Below are positions 1 through 8,839 of a stretch of DNA of 64,000 bases, in pieces (positions within the stretch are counted from its first letter, which is position 1; each line of letters begins with the position of its first letter). Location of the stretch: contig NZ_ADGX01000001.1 of NCBI RefSeq assembly GCF_000177675.1, positions 1 to 64,000 of the forward strand, read 5' to 3'. The notes beneath the pieces are model-generated. The model was given only the letters and a program-made list of their open reading frames with translations. It was not told where the DNA came from and did not search any database. A program made the translations under genes and the position numbers. This DNA comes from Parafrankia sp. EUN1f. Lineage in GTDB: Bacteria > Actinomycetota > Actinomycetes > Frankiales > Frankiaceae.

Positions 1-1431
1 GAGGTTGGCGAGGGCGAGAAGGGTCACCAGGAGAACCGCCAGGACCGCGATCGCATAACGGCGTGGATGCTCGCCCGGGTCGAGATCGAGCCCGAACAGG
101 GAGGGCGTCGTCACGGGTAGGCCGTCGGTGCTGCCGGCGAGCTGGGTGTTGGCCAGGAACAGGGCGTACAGGGAGATGGCGATACCCAAGGTGCTGACCG
201 CCAGGTTGACGCCGCGGGTACGGAGCGCGGGTGCGCCCAGTACCGCGCCGATGATCATCGCGCTGACGACGCCACCCAGGAACGACAGCTCGAACGGAAG
301 CCCGAGGGCGTCCATCAGCTTCACAGCGATGAAGGCGCCTATCGCGCCGATGAGGTACTGCGCCAGCGACAGCTGGCCGGCGTACCCGGTGACCAGCAGG
401 ACGGAGAGCCCGACCACGGCGTTGGCCAATGTCACCGACATCGCCGTGACCCAGCCGTCGGACAGGACCAGGATCACGCCCGTCACGGCGATGATCGTCA
501 CGCCCAGTGGGACCGGCCTGACACGCCCGGTGCCCACAGCGGGCAGACGGTCGAACACGTGGCTGCGCAGCGGGACCCCTCGACCACGAAACACGAGGTA
601 GATGATCACGACGATGAACGGGAGCGCTTGCGGCCACCCCGTCCACCACCCGTGCTGGGAGACCTCGAACGTCAGCACGGACTGCACCACGCCGATCCCG
701 AGCGCAGCCACCAGCGCCAGCGGGAACGAGGAGAACCCCCCGAGGAGGGCCGCGGCCAGGGCCGGCAGGAGCAGCGCCGCGAGCTGGCTCGGTTCGAGCA
801 CGGTGATCTGCGCGACCAGGGCGCCGGTGAGGGTGGCGAGGGCTGATCCCACTGCCCAGTTCGCCGTGGCCACGACGTCGGGGGAATGCCCCGTCACCGA
901 AGCAGCCAGCTCGTTCTCCGCAACCGCCGCCGTGATGCGGCCGAAGCGGCTGAAGCGGTAGACGACCCACAGCACTGCGGTGATGAGGAGTCCGAACCCG
1001 AAGAGGATCATGCGATCCTCCGTCACGACGACTCCGCCCAGATCGACCGGACCATGGGGCAGGATCGCGTCCGCGGTGACAATGCTGTGCGTGTAGCGGA
1101 GCACGGCGATGCTCTGCAGAAGGGCGAGGACGCCCAGCGTCGCCACCGCTCGCACGAGGGGAGACGCGTGACGCAACGGGGCCATCAACACACGATGCAT
1201 CAGCAGGCCGAGAACGCCGCCGACCGCGATGACCAGGACAAGCACGATCGGCATCGCCAGTTCGCGCACCGTACCGAGCTCGTAGTAGACGTACGCGCCC
1301 GTCATCACGAAGGCGCCCTGCGCGAAGTTCACCACGCCGGAAGCGCGATAGATCAGGACGAGCCCTTGCGCGCAGACGGTGTACAGCGCTCCGATCCCGA
1401 GCCCCAGCAGGGCAAAACGAAGGATCTCCAT
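1..1431 (-). CDS. Branched-chain amino-acid-type ABC permease, LivH-LivM fusion (partial)
   Basis: The frame is open from an ATG at 1431 to the left edge, 477 codons with no stop, so the gene continues outside. Residues about 1-290 look like LivH: GLVLIYRASGVVNFAQGAF, near residue 20, is the usual first-helix signature. From about residue 300 a LivM part begins, with GYAGQLSLAQ near residue 345 and hydrophobic segments up to the edge. It would form the inner-membrane channel for the binding protein and ATPase encoded just upstream on the same strand (43 nt from the binding-protein stop). A homologous fusion at 19324-22065 continues into a LivG ATPase, and only LivF is seen here, so this gene may also end in LivG beyond the window; that is inference. 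The substrate is unknown. Confidence 0.85.
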   Translation of the reverse strand, partial: MEILRFALLGLGIGALYTVCAQGLVLIYRASGVVNFAQGAFVMTGAYVYYELGTVRELAMPIVLVLVIAVGGVLGLLMHRVLMAPLRHASPLVRAVATLGVLALLQSIAVLRYTHSIVTADAILPHGPVDLGGVVVTEDRMILFGFGLLITAVLWVVYRFSRFGRITAAVAENELAASVTGHSPDVVATANWAVGSALATLTGALVAQITVLEPSQLAALLLPALAAALLGGFSSFPLALVAALGIGVVQSVLTFEVSQHGWWTGWPQALPFIVVIIYLVFRGRGVPLRSHVFDRLPAVGTGRVRPVPLGVTIIAVTGVILVLSDGWVTAMSVTLANAVVGLSVLLVTGYAGQLSLAQYLIGAIGAFIAVKLMDALGLPFELSFLGGVVSAMIIGAVLGAPALRTRGVNLAVSTLGIAISLYALFLANTQLAGSTDGLPVTTPSLFGLDLDPGEHPRRYAIAVLAVLLVTLLALANL

Positions 1432-1473
1432 CGTCGCTCTCGCTTCCTCAGCAGAGTGGACCGGACTAGTCCG

Positions 1474-2682
1474 TCAGCAGTAGCTCTCGAACTTCCCGGT
1501 GTCCGCGACGATCTGGCCGTCTTTGATCGTGCCGACCATGTACTGGGTGTTGAGAATCGTCGGATACTCGGTATCGCAACTCGTCCCGGCACCGAGGAAG
1601 GGGCCGAATGTCCCGGCTTCGACCGGGGTCGTGAGGCGGTCGAACGCCGCGATGACATCCTGGCCGGTGAACGAGCCCGCGGAGTTCGCCATCACCTTCG
1701 CGAACAGCTCCACCGACGACCAGCCGTTGGTTCCACGCTCGTCCATGCGGGTGCCGGCGGGTGCGTAGTTGAGGATGTCGTCCTTGTACTGACGCATCTC
1801 GGGACCGGTGTCGGAGAGGAAGCGGCCGCGGCCGACGACCCGAACGCCCTCGCCCGCATCCCGCAGGGCCTCGACTCCGCTAGGCGGCAGGGCGGACGAG
1901 TAGGTGTAGATGCGGCCGGCGTATCCCGTCTGCCGCACCGCCTGGATCAGCGGGACGACCGCCTCTGCGGTGCCCGCCAACACCACGGCGCTGGGATTGC
2001 CCCGAGCGAGGCTCGCCGCCTCCGCTGATCGGTCGCCGCTCGAAGCCGCGTGTGCCAGCGACGTAATCACTTTGACCCCCGCGGGGTCGAGGACACTGCG
2101 GATCAGAGTGTTGGCGAAGGCACCGGTGGTCGTGTCGGTGTAGGTCACAGCGACCGTGTCGTTCTTCTCGTCCGCGACCAGCCGGCCGAGGCCCTTGAAC
2201 CAGCCCATGTTGTTGCCGAGCAGGTAGGCATGCGGGTAGGCGATCTCACCCGGACTCAGACTCTGCGTCGCGATCAGGGGGATGCTCGCGGCCTCCAGCT
2301 TGCTGTAGTCCCGGGTGAACAGGAGCATCGACCCCACGATCGCGGCGACGTTGTCGCTGACCGCCTGGTCAAGGCAGCCGGCTTCCAGATTGGGGTCGAG
2401 GTTGGCATCGCAGACGATGAGCTGGAGCGGGCGCCCGCCGAGGCCGCCGCTGTCGTTGACGTAGTCCACGCGCGCCTGAGCCGCAGCGAACATGTTTTCC
2501 TGGCTGGCGACCGGGTTGTTTTTCGCCCCGATAATCATGATCTTTACGGGTTCGCCGGTGGGGGCGGGCCCGGTCGGCCTGGTCGAGCTGGCCTGCTCCG
2601 TCGGGCTGCTAGAGCCACAGGCGGCTAACAAGCTGGCAAGGACCAGAGCAGCGCCAACCTTGGTCCGTAGTGCGATCTTCAT
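1474..2682 (-). CDS. Liv-type ABC transporter substrate-binding lipoprotein
   Basis: A 402-residue type I periplasmic-binding protein of the branched-chain amino-acid/amide family. The N-terminus MKIALRTKVGAALVLASLLAAC is a lipoprotein signal with lipobox LAAC and Cys22, followed by a Ser/Thr-rich linker, so the protein should be anchored outside the membrane. It lies between the LivF ATPase (upstream) and the LivHM fusion (downstream) in one leftward operon. Many actinobacterial members of this family bind aromatic or CoA-pathway precursors rather than amino acids, and the catabolic neighbours favour that. The sequence does not reveal the ligand. Confidence 0.85.
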   Translation of the reverse strand: MKIALRTKVGAALVLASLLAACGSSSPTEQASSTRPTGPAPTGEPVKIMIIGAKNNPVASQENMFAAAQARVDYVNDSGGLGGRPLQLIVCDANLDPNLEAGCLDQAVSDNVAAIVGSMLLFTRDYSKLEAASIPLIATQSLSPGEIAYPHAYLLGNNMGWFKGLGRLVADEKNDTVAVTYTDTTTGAFANTLIRSVLDPAGVKVITSLAHAASSGDRSAEAASLARGNPSAVVLAGTAEAVVPLIQAVRQTGYAGRIYTYSSALPPSGVEALRDAGEGVRVVGRGRFLSDTGPEMRQYKDDILNYAPAGTRMDERGTNGWSSVELFAKVMANSAGSFTGQDVIAAFDRLTTPVEAGTFGPFLGAGTSCDTEYPTILNTQYMVGTIKDGQIVADTGKFESYC

Positions 2683-2724
2683 GGAGATTCCTCGTTGTCA
2701 CGGGGTGCGGGTGGTAAGGGCTCC

Positions 2725-2757
2725 GAGAGGTGAGAACTCACTGAGAGGTGAGAGCTC
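2725..2757. repeat. Two-copy tandem repeat between ATPase and binding-protein genes
   Basis: GAGAGGTGAGAACTC at 2725-2739 is followed at an 18-base period by GAGAGGTGAGAGCTC at 2743-2757. The repeat fills much of the 79-base gap between the LivF stop and the binding-protein start. No hairpin or operator function is evident; it may be a slippage duplication. Confidence 0.6.
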
Positions 2758-2761
2758 GGAC

Positions 2762-3481
2762 TCAGAGATAGGTGGTGACCAGGCGCTGCGCGGAGGCTTC
2801 GTCCGCGTCGCCGCTGTCGGCGACGGTGCCCTGGCGCAGGAGGTACCACCGGTCGGCGACAGAGAGGGCGCGCCGGACCTGCTGCTCGACGAGCAGGACC
2901 GCGACGCCGGTCGCCTTCGCCTCTCGCCGTAGCGAGGCCAGCAGGTCCTGGACGACAATCGGCGCCAGGCCCTGGGACAGCTCGTCGACCAGCACCACCT
3001 GCGGCCGGGCCACCAGGCACCGGGCCAGGACGAGCATCTGCTGCTCGCCCCCGGACAGCAGCCCGGCAGGCCGGCGCAGAAGTGCTTCCAGCGCGGGGAA
3101 GCGGTCGACCGCCTCGTCGGGCCGGCCGCGACCGAGCTTGAGGTTCTCCGCGACCGTCAGTCGGTTGACGATCGCACGATCGGAAGGCAGGTACCCGAGA
3201 CCGCTGCGGACGCGGGCATGGACCGGTCCCGTCACCGGCTTGCCCAGGAGGCGCACCTCGCCACCGAGCGCCGGAAGCGCGCCGGCCAAGGCCGCCAAGG
3301 TCGTCGTCTTGCCAGCTCCGTTGGGGCCCAGGAGCGCCACGATCTCACCGGCCCGGACCTGGAGGTCGACGCCCCGTACCGCGGCGAGCTCTCCGTAACC
3401 GGTAGTCAGGTCCCTCGCCTCGAGAACTGTCTGGGCACTGGGCGCGTACGTCCCTGGCGCCGCGGCACTCACCATCGCCAC
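2762..3481 (-). CDS. Liv-type ABC transporter ATP-binding protein (LivF)
   Basis: A 239-residue ABC ATPase. Walker A GPNGAGKTT is at residues 52-60, the signature LSGGEQQ near residue 140, and Walker B VVLVDE shortly after, followed by the H-loop-region VEQQ (Gln in place of His, common in LivF). It is the first gene of the leftward operon ATPase, binding protein, LivHM. Start ATG 3481 is used; ATG 3475 is an alternative. A palindromic site about 110 bases upstream (3591-3613) is the likely operator. It energises import together with a LivG partner that is not visible in this window. Confidence 0.88.
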   Translation of the reverse strand: MAMVSAAAPGTYAPSAQTVLEARDLTTGYGELAAVRGVDLQVRAGEIVALLGPNGAGKTTTLAALAGALPALGGEVRLLGKPVTGPVHARVRSGLGYLPSDRAIVNRLTVAENLKLGRGRPDEAVDRFPALEALLRRPAGLLSGGEQQMLVLARCLVARPQVVLVDELSQGLAPIVVQDLLASLRREAKATGVAVLLVEQQVRRALSVADRWYLLRQGTVADSGDADEASAQRLVTTYL

Positions 3482-3590
3482 GACGACACCGGTGGCTTGG
3501 CCGACACCGCGGGGATCACTTCAGAGCAGTTCACTCCGGTACCTCGTCTCGCCGCTAGCAGGACACTGTCGCCCACTTGGTAGGCAGGAA

Positions 3591-3613
3591 TGTATGCATC
3601 TTTGTGATGCACG
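3591..3613. promoter_or_regulatory. Putative GntR-type operator upstream of Liv operon 1
   Basis: The sequence TGCATC-TTTGT-GATGCA is a perfect 6-5-6 inverted repeat in the 280-base gap before the LivF start at 3481. It resembles the other ATGCAT-containing sites in this window but lacks the TTGGCATGC form. The rest of 3482-3767 shows no gene. Confidence 0.45.
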
Positions 3614-3767
3614 TCTAGACTGTCTTCGAGCAACGAGGCTTCGGGGGCCCGCTCTACGAGGGGAGTGCGCACGCTCTTGCCGGAACCGGGTGACCTACCG
3701 GGCGCCGGAGTGGCCCGCCCGGGCCGTCACGGATGACCCCCGGGCGAGCCGCCTGGGTGAAAGTGGT

Positions 3768-4484
3768 TCAGAAGATCCGGCCAGCTACCCGCACCCGCGT
3801 GGCCGATGCCAGGGTGGAGCGGAGCCGGTCCACCGAGACGGGGCCCCCGGGCGCCTCGAGAAAGCGCTCGACGGGAGTCGCCGGATCGGCGAGGTACATC
3901 CGGGTGTAGGCCGCCGCCTCGGGCTCGAACCGCCAGCTCTCGGACAGCGAACCGGCGTCGACGGTCTCGAACCCGAGCCGCTCGATGAGCTCGACCGCGA
4001 CGGTCTTCGCCTCGTCATCGTCGGACGCGACCGGCAGCGCCGTCCGGGCCGCGACTCCCACTGGGCGCGCTAGCTGGGGGATGTGGTGCGCCAGGATGTT
4101 GTTGAACACCTTGACGACACGGGCGTCGCCGCCCAGCCAGTCAAGCACCAGCTGGCTCGTCGTCCGTTCGTCGGAGTCGAGCTCGGCGACCCGGCCGTCA
4201 CGGGACGGATAGTAGTTGGTCGTGTCCAGAACAATCTGGTTCTTCAGGAGCCCACTCGGCAGGGACGGGATCGCGAACAACGGCACGGAAAGAACGACCA
4301 GCTTTGCAGCGGCAGCCTGATCGATCGTACCGGCGGAGGAGGACGGGCCCAGTTCCGCGACGAGCTCGCCCAGGCTCTCCGGTCCGCGCGAGTTGGCCAC
4401 GACCACCGTCTCCCCGCAGCTGACCGCCAGCCGCGCCACCGCCGAGCCGATGTTGCCGCTTCCGATGATTCCCAGAGTCGCCAT
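3768..4484 (-). CDS. NADPH-dependent F420 reductase-like NAD(P)-binding protein
   Basis: A 238-residue Rossmann protein of the F420H2:NADP oxidoreductase (FNO) type. Its N-terminus MATLGIIGSGNIGSA carries GxGxxG at residues 8-13, and VVANSRGPESL is the NSRGP segment that recognises the 2'-phosphate of NADP in this family. The frame reaches upstream to 4568, but the conserved N-terminus begins at ATG 4484, preceded by GGGGTGG. FNO enzymes exchange hydride between NADPH and F420, which would suit the LLM enzymes nearby, but many relatives are uncharacterised. It is transcribed divergently from the crotonase gene across a strong palindromic site at 4575-4596. A second copy is at 44855-45589. Confidence 0.75.
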   Translation of the reverse strand: MATLGIIGSGNIGSAVARLAVSCGETVVVANSRGPESLGELVAELGPSSSAGTIDQAAAAKLVVLSVPLFAIPSLPSGLLKNQIVLDTTNYYPSRDGRVAELDSDERTTSQLVLDWLGGDARVVKVFNNILAHHIPQLARPVGVAARTALPVASDDDEAKTVAVELIERLGFETVDAGSLSESWRFEPEAAAYTRMYLADPATPVERFLEAPGGPVSVDRLRSTLASATRVRVAGRIF

Positions 4485-4574
4485 GCCCACCCCATCGGCG
4501 TTGTCGGTCGAACCCGTAGCCGCGGTCGCAGGTCGGCCAGGTGCTTTCGTGTACGGCCTTGCCTGCAAACCGGA

Positions 4575-4596
4575 TTGGCATGCAGTATGACATGCC
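4575..4596. promoter_or_regulatory. Operator-like TTGGCATGC palindrome, divergent promoter
   Basis: TTGGCATGCAGTATG followed by ACATGCC sits between the divergent F420/NADP-type reductase (leftward) and crotonase (rightward) genes. Essentially the same sequence recurs at 17166 and 55534, each time between divergent genes. The dyad form fits a GntR/FCD-family dimer; the regulator gene at 41628 is a candidate (inference). Confidence 0.65.
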
Positions 4597-4625
4597 TTCC
4601 TGTATGAGCGAGGAGTTCAGTGATC

Positions 4626-5411
4626 ATGGCCCCGATCGGCATCACCACGCACGACAACGGGCGGACCGACATCATCCTTACCCGTCCCGACCTGCTGAAC
4701 CGCGTGGACGACGAGCTCCGGGACGCGCTGATCGCCGCCTTCCGCGAGGTATCCGTGGACGGCACCACGCGGTGCGTCGTCCTGGGTGCGCAGGGCCGGG
4801 TCTTCTCCGCCGGCGGCGACATGGAGATGATGAAGGCGAAGCACGGCGACCTGGCGGCCATCCACCGCGGGACCGACGCCGGCCGGCGCTTGATCGACAC
4901 GTTGTTCAACACGCCGGTACCGGTCGTCGCGGCCGTCCACGGTCACGCGGTCGGCCTGGGGTCGACACTCGTCCTGGCCTGCGACGCGGTCGTCGCGGCG
5001 CGCGGCGTGCGGATCGTCGACTCGCACGTCGCAATCGGCCTCGTCGCGGGGGACGGCGGTGCCGTCATGTGGCCGGCGGCCATGGGCATGGTGAAGGCAA
5101 AGCGTCACCTGCTCACCGGCGACCCCTTGCTCGCCGAGGACGCGGCCGCCCTGGGCGTGGTGTCGGACCTGGTGGAGACCCCCGAGGAGGTCCTTCCGAC
5201 GGCCCGGGCCCTAGCCGATCGCATCGCCGCGCTGCCGCCGCTCGCGGTGCAGGGGACCAAGCGGTCCCTCAACCACGTGATGCGCCTGCGTGCGGAGGAG
5301 GTCCTCGAGCTCTCCTTCGCCTATGAGGCGGAGACCATGAGCTCGCAGGACCTGCTCGAAGGCATCGCCGCCTTCATCGAGAAGCGCAGTCCGAAGTACT
5401 CGGGCCGCTGA
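4626..5411 (+). CDS. Crotonase-family protein (enoyl-CoA hydratase/isomerase type)
   Basis: A 261-residue crotonase fold. The oxyanion-hole segment VFSAGGDMEMM near residue 62 and the GLGSTLVLACD helix near residue 110 are present. The two catalytic glutamates of rat mitochondrial enoyl-CoA hydratase (Glu144 in GCELAMMCD, Glu164 in GQPE) align here with Thr (GSTLVLACD) and His (DSHVAIGL). Classical hydration is therefore doubtful and isomerase, hydrolase or another crotonase reaction is possible; the GDGG segment is typical of an actinobacterial subgroup. ATG 4626 follows GAGGAG; GTG 4620 is an alternative. It is divergent from the reductase gene across a shared operator-like site. Confidence 0.8.
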   Translation: MAPIGITTHDNGRTDIILTRPDLLNRVDDELRDALIAAFREVSVDGTTRCVVLGAQGRVFSAGGDMEMMKAKHGDLAAIHRGTDAGRRLIDTLFNTPVPVVAAVHGHAVGLGSTLVLACDAVVAARGVRIVDSHVAIGLVAGDGGAVMWPAAMGMVKAKRHLLTGDPLLAEDAAALGVVSDLVETPEEVLPTARALADRIAALPPLAVQGTKRSLNHVMRLRAEEVLELSFAYEAETMSSQDLLEGIAAFIEKRSPKYSGR

Positions 5412-5451
5412 TCGGGCCACTCGCGTGAACGCGGTCGCCCGGCGCAGAGAA

Positions 5452-6402
5452 CTACGGGCCTGCCCGCCACAGCAGCTCCGCCAGCTCGCGGGCCGCCGAG
5501 AGCGGGTCCTGCCGGCCGCCTGCGACAGCGGCGGCAAGGGAGTCGAGCCGGGTATGGAGTAGCTCGAGGGCCAGCGTCTCGATCTCGCGACGGCTGCGCG
5601 CCGCACGCCGCCCATCCAGCTCACCCGAGGAGACAAGCTGGGCCCAGTGGCGATCCACCGCGTCGACCACCGCGTCGACACCCGCTCCCGTCGTCGCGGT
5701 CGTCAACTCGACGGGAGGGGTCCATGACGCCGTGGCGTGCGCACCGCCGGACACCGCGAACCTGATCTGCGAGCGCGTGGTCTCGGCTCCGCCACGATCC
5801 GCCTTGTTGACCACGAAGATGTCGCCGCGCTCGATGATGCCCGCCTTATCTGCCTGAACCTGGTCGCCCATGCCCGGGACCAGGATGACCACCGTGGTGT
5901 CGGCGACAGCGGCGATGTCGACCTCAGACTGCCCGACCCCGACGGTCTCGAGGATGACGACGTCGAAGCCGGCCGCGTCGAGGACACGGACGGCGGTCGA
6001 TGCCTTGGACGACAGGCCGCCGAGGCTCCCACGGCTCGCCATCGACCGGATGAAGACACCCTGGTCCAGGTCGTGTTGGTGCATCCGCAGGCGGTCGCCG
6101 AGAAGCGCGCCGCCCGTGGTGGCGGAGCTCGGGTCGATCGCCAGCACGGCCACGGTCCGGCCCCGCTCTCGCAGCACCGCGGTCAGGGCGCCGACCGTCG
6201 TAGACTTGCCGGCTCCGGGCGGCCCGGTGACCCCGACGACATGGGCCCGGCCGACCAGCGGGAGGATCAGCTCGTTGATGTCCTGGACGATCGATGGCTC
6301 GTTCTCCACCAGGGTGATCAGCCGGCCCAGCGCACGGATGTCGGCGGCTCGCGCGCGGGTAAGCAGTGACGTCACATCGTTGCCGGCCATGGCCGTGAAC
6401 AC
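5452..6402 (-). CDS. meaB: MeaB/ArgK-type G3E GTPase (acyl-CoA mutase chaperone)
   Basis: A 316-residue P-loop GTPase with Walker A GPPGAGKST at residues 60-68, the conserved DPSS and GDRLRM segments, ETVGVGQSE switch region and NKAD base-recognition motif. MeaB proteins protect and reload B12-dependent methylmalonyl-CoA or related acyl-CoA mutases. No mutase is found in this window, so the partner must be encoded elsewhere. The gene converges on the crotonase gene (40 bases apart) and is divergent from the ThDP dehydrogenase operon across the site at 6518-6535. GTG 6402 is used; ATG 6390 is possible. A second MeaB paralogue lies at 42399-43427. Confidence 0.88.
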   Translation of the reverse strand: MFTAMAGNDVTSLLTRARAADIRALGRLITLVENEPSIVQDINELILPLVGRAHVVGVTGPPGAGKSTTVGALTAVLRERGRTVAVLAIDPSSATTGGALLGDRLRMHQHDLDQGVFIRSMASRGSLGGLSSKASTAVRVLDAAGFDVVILETVGVGQSEVDIAAVADTTVVILVPGMGDQVQADKAGIIERGDIFVVNKADRGGAETTRSQIRFAVSGGAHATASWTPPVELTTATTGAGVDAVVDAVDRHWAQLVSSGELDGRRAARSRREIETLALELLHTRLDSLAAAVAGGRQDPLSAARELAELLWRAGP

Positions 6403-6517
6403 CTCGCTGGACGTGATCGGTACCGGGGAGAGCGCCCCGGATTGTCGGAGGAGGCACCCACGGGCCCTCAGGGCGCTCGTGGATCACCGCAGGATATATC
6501 TTCCTCCATTCGGTTTC

Positions 6518-6535
6518 GCATGCTAAAGTGCATGC
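6518..6535. promoter_or_regulatory. Operator-like GCATGC pair, divergent promoter
   Basis: GCATGC-TAAAGT-GCATGC lies between the divergent meaB and E1-alpha genes. Each GCATGC is itself palindromic, and the spacing puts the two on adjacent DNA faces. It belongs to the family of TGCATGC sites found before most operons here. Confidence 0.6.
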
Positions 6536-6742
6536 ACGAGATCCGGCAAGAGTAGGAACAAGAAGGAGTGTCGAGTCGTGGTTGCGTCCGCTCGGGCGCG
6601 TGAGCGGTACCCGGGCAGACCGGCACGGACGAGCAGGCAACGGGGCGCCGACGGCCACCGAACGATCGACTGCGACACGACGACCCTGGAGTCGTACGAG
6701 CCCACCGTTAGGGCATACGCGCCCCAGCATTCATGGGAGCAG

Positions 6743-7765
6743 ATGGTGACCAACACGTTGTCCGAGACCGACCCTACGCGGAATGCACTTTCACCGGCCG
6801 ACATGCTTCGGCTTTACCGGTCTATGCGGCTGATCGCAGCGGTAGATCAACGCATCAACCAGGAGGTCCGGGCGGGCACTCTGAACGCGGCCACGTACCC
6901 GGTGCGGGGTCTCGAAGGTTCGTGCGCCGCGGTCGGTCTGAACCTACGGCCGGTCGACCAGCTGGTCTCCACCTACCGGAACCTCGGCGACGCCCTCGCC
7001 AAGGGCTCTTCGCTGGACGCCCTCGTCGCGGAGATCTATGGGCGGCTGACGGGAGCGTCCAAGGGCAAGGGCGGGGCGATGCACCTGCAGGACCAGTCCG
7101 TCGGCTTCGTCACCAGTACCGGCATCGTCGGGTCCGGCATCCCCATCGCGGTCGGGCTGGGCGTCGCGGCGCAGCTCGACGGTAGCGACCGCGTCGTCGT
7201 CACGACCTTCGGGGACGGCGCGACCTCCATCGGCGCGTTCCACGAGTCCATGAACCTGGCGAGCCTGTGGAGGCTCCCGGTGATCTTCGTGTGTCAGAAC
7301 AACCAGTGGGGTGAGCACACCCCGATCGCGGAATACGCGGCGTCCACCGATCTGGCCGGTCGCGCGGCCGCCTATGCCATGGCTTCGGCGCGGGTCGACG
7401 GCTTCGACCCCATCGCCACCGCCCTCGAGGTGCGCGTCGCCGTCGAGCGGGCTCGCCGAGGCGAGGGCCCGACCTTCCTTGAGGTGGTCACCTACCGCCT
7501 CACCGGGCACTCGGGCGTCTCCGACTACTCCTACGTCCCGAAGGACGCGCTGGCCCGTGCGCTGGAGCGGGATCCCGTCCCGACCTTCCGGCGGAGGATG
7601 GTCGAGCAGGGCGTCGCCCCGGTCGCCGAGATCGAGGAGATCGACAGTCAGATCGCTGCCGAGGTCGACGCCGCGTTCAGCAAGGCCCTCGAAGAGCCGT
7701 TCCCGCCGCCGTCCGAGCGGTTCACCGATGTCTTCGCCGACGAGAGGCTGGTGCAGGGACTGTGA
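6743..7765 (+). CDS. Thiamine-diphosphate-dependent dehydrogenase E1, alpha subunit
   Basis: A 340-residue E1-alpha of the pyruvate/acetoin/branched-chain 2-oxoacid dehydrogenase family. The ThDP motif runs from FGDGATSIGAFHESMN to CQNNQW near residues 155-190. The segment usually read as YRxHGH is YRNLGDALAKG here, so the usual histidine pair is absent. The start chosen is ATG 6743 behind GGGAG, which fits family N-termini; a GTG at 6578 behind AAGGAG would add 55 low-complexity residues and cannot be excluded. It overlaps the beta-subunit start by four bases (GTGA). No E2 or E3 gene follows, so it may be an acetoin-type or stand-alone E1, or recruit an E2 encoded elsewhere. Confidence 0.85.
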   Translation: MVTNTLSETDPTRNALSPADMLRLYRSMRLIAAVDQRINQEVRAGTLNAATYPVRGLEGSCAAVGLNLRPVDQLVSTYRNLGDALAKGSSLDALVAEIYGRLTGASKGKGGAMHLQDQSVGFVTSTGIVGSGIPIAVGLGVAAQLDGSDRVVVTTFGDGATSIGAFHESMNLASLWRLPVIFVCQNNQWGEHTPIAEYAASTDLAGRAAAYAMASARVDGFDPIATALEVRVAVERARRGEGPTFLEVVTYRLTGHSGVSDYSYVPKDALARALERDPVPTFRRRMVEQGVAPVAEIEEIDSQIAAEVDAAFSKALEEPFPPPSERFTDVFADERLVQGL

Positions 7766-8760
7766 CGACCACAGCCGACCGACAGGTCACGCGGATGACC
7801 ATGGCTGCCGCGCTCAACTCCGCGCTGGACCACGCCATGGAGCTCGACGACAAGGTCATCATCATCGGGGAGGACGTGGCCGACCCCGCCGGTGGCGTCC
7901 TGAAGGTCACGAAGGGCCTCTCCACGAAGTACGGAACCGGCCGGGTCCGTGCGACCCCTATCGCGGAGCAGGCCATCGTCGGGGCCGCGATCGGGGCGGC
8001 GCTCGGCGGCTACCGGCCGGTCGCCGAGGTCATGTACATGGACTTCACCGCCGTGGCCCTAGACCAGATCGTCAACCACGCGGCCAAGCTCCGCTACATG
8101 TCCGGCGGAGCCTCTCCCGTTCCGCTGACCATCCGGACGTGCATCGGCATGCAGCGATTCGGGGCTCAGCACGCCCAGTCGCTCGAGGCGTGGTTCATGC
8201 ACACACCAGGTATCAAGGTCGTCATGCCGTCGACCGCGACCGAGGCCAAGGGCCTGCTTGCGTCGTGCATTGCCGACGATGACCCGTGCCTGTTCGTCGA
8301 GAACTTCGCGATGGTCTTCAGCCAGAAGGGCGACGTCCCGGTCGGGGAGTTCCGGATCCCTCTCGGCGAGGCGGCGGTCAAGCGCGCCGGCAGTGACGTC
8401 TCGGTGATCACCTATGGGGCGGCGGTCCACACGGCACTCGAGGCCGCGGAGCAGGCGGCGGCGGCCGGCATCTCGCTCGAGGTCATCGACCTGCGTACCC
8501 TCATGCCGCTTGACTGGGACACCGTTCTCCAGTCGGTGAGCCTGACTCGCCGAGCGATCGTGCTGCACGACGCCACGATGTTCTGCGGACCCGGCGCGGA
8601 GATCGCCGCCAGGATCCACGAGGAGCTCTTCGAGGAGCTTCTCGCACCGGTCAAGCGTCTGGGAGCGGCCTACACGCCGGCGCCCTACGCCCCGTCGGGA
8701 CTGCCTTTCCTGCCGACGGCTGCGGACGTCCTCGCTGGGGCGAAGCAGCTGACGGGCTGA
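7762..8760 (+). CDS. Thiamine-diphosphate-dependent dehydrogenase E1, beta subunit
   Basis: A 332-residue transketolase-like E1-beta. It shows the IGEDVADPAGGVLKVTKGL N-terminal segment, TPIAEQAIVGAAIGAAL with the conserved glutamate that activates ThDP, and a C-terminal domain with EVIDLRTLMPLDWDTV. It starts at GTG 7762 overlapping the alpha-subunit stop, so the pair is translationally coupled and should assemble as an alpha2beta2 tetramer. The substrate is a 2-oxo acid or acetoin-like compound; the sequence does not distinguish these. Confidence 0.88.
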   Translation: MTTTADRQVTRMTMAAALNSALDHAMELDDKVIIIGEDVADPAGGVLKVTKGLSTKYGTGRVRATPIAEQAIVGAAIGAALGGYRPVAEVMYMDFTAVALDQIVNHAAKLRYMSGGASPVPLTIRTCIGMQRFGAQHAQSLEAWFMHTPGIKVVMPSTATEAKGLLASCIADDDPCLFVENFAMVFSQKGDVPVGEFRIPLGEAAVKRAGSDVSVITYGAAVHTALEAAEQAAAAGISLEVIDLRTLMPLDWDTVLQSVSLTRRAIVLHDATMFCGPGAEIAARIHEELFEELLAPVKRLGAAYTPAPYAPSGLPFLPTAADVLAGAKQLTG

Positions 8761-8839
8761 CCTGCCCAGCCAGGGACGGGTTGTCGCTCGCACGAGAATT
8801 GTGGTCGGGGAGGCCCTCGTGGCGTGGAAGGAGACGGCA

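Noticed and set aside
2725-2757. 18-base tandem repeat as a start of a CRISPR-like array
   Set aside because: Only two copies without spacers and no cas genes.
6578-6742. 55-residue N-terminal extension of E1-alpha from GTG 6578
   Set aside because: A ribosome site exists, but the added sequence is Arg-rich and unlike E1-alpha N-termini; kept only as an alternative.
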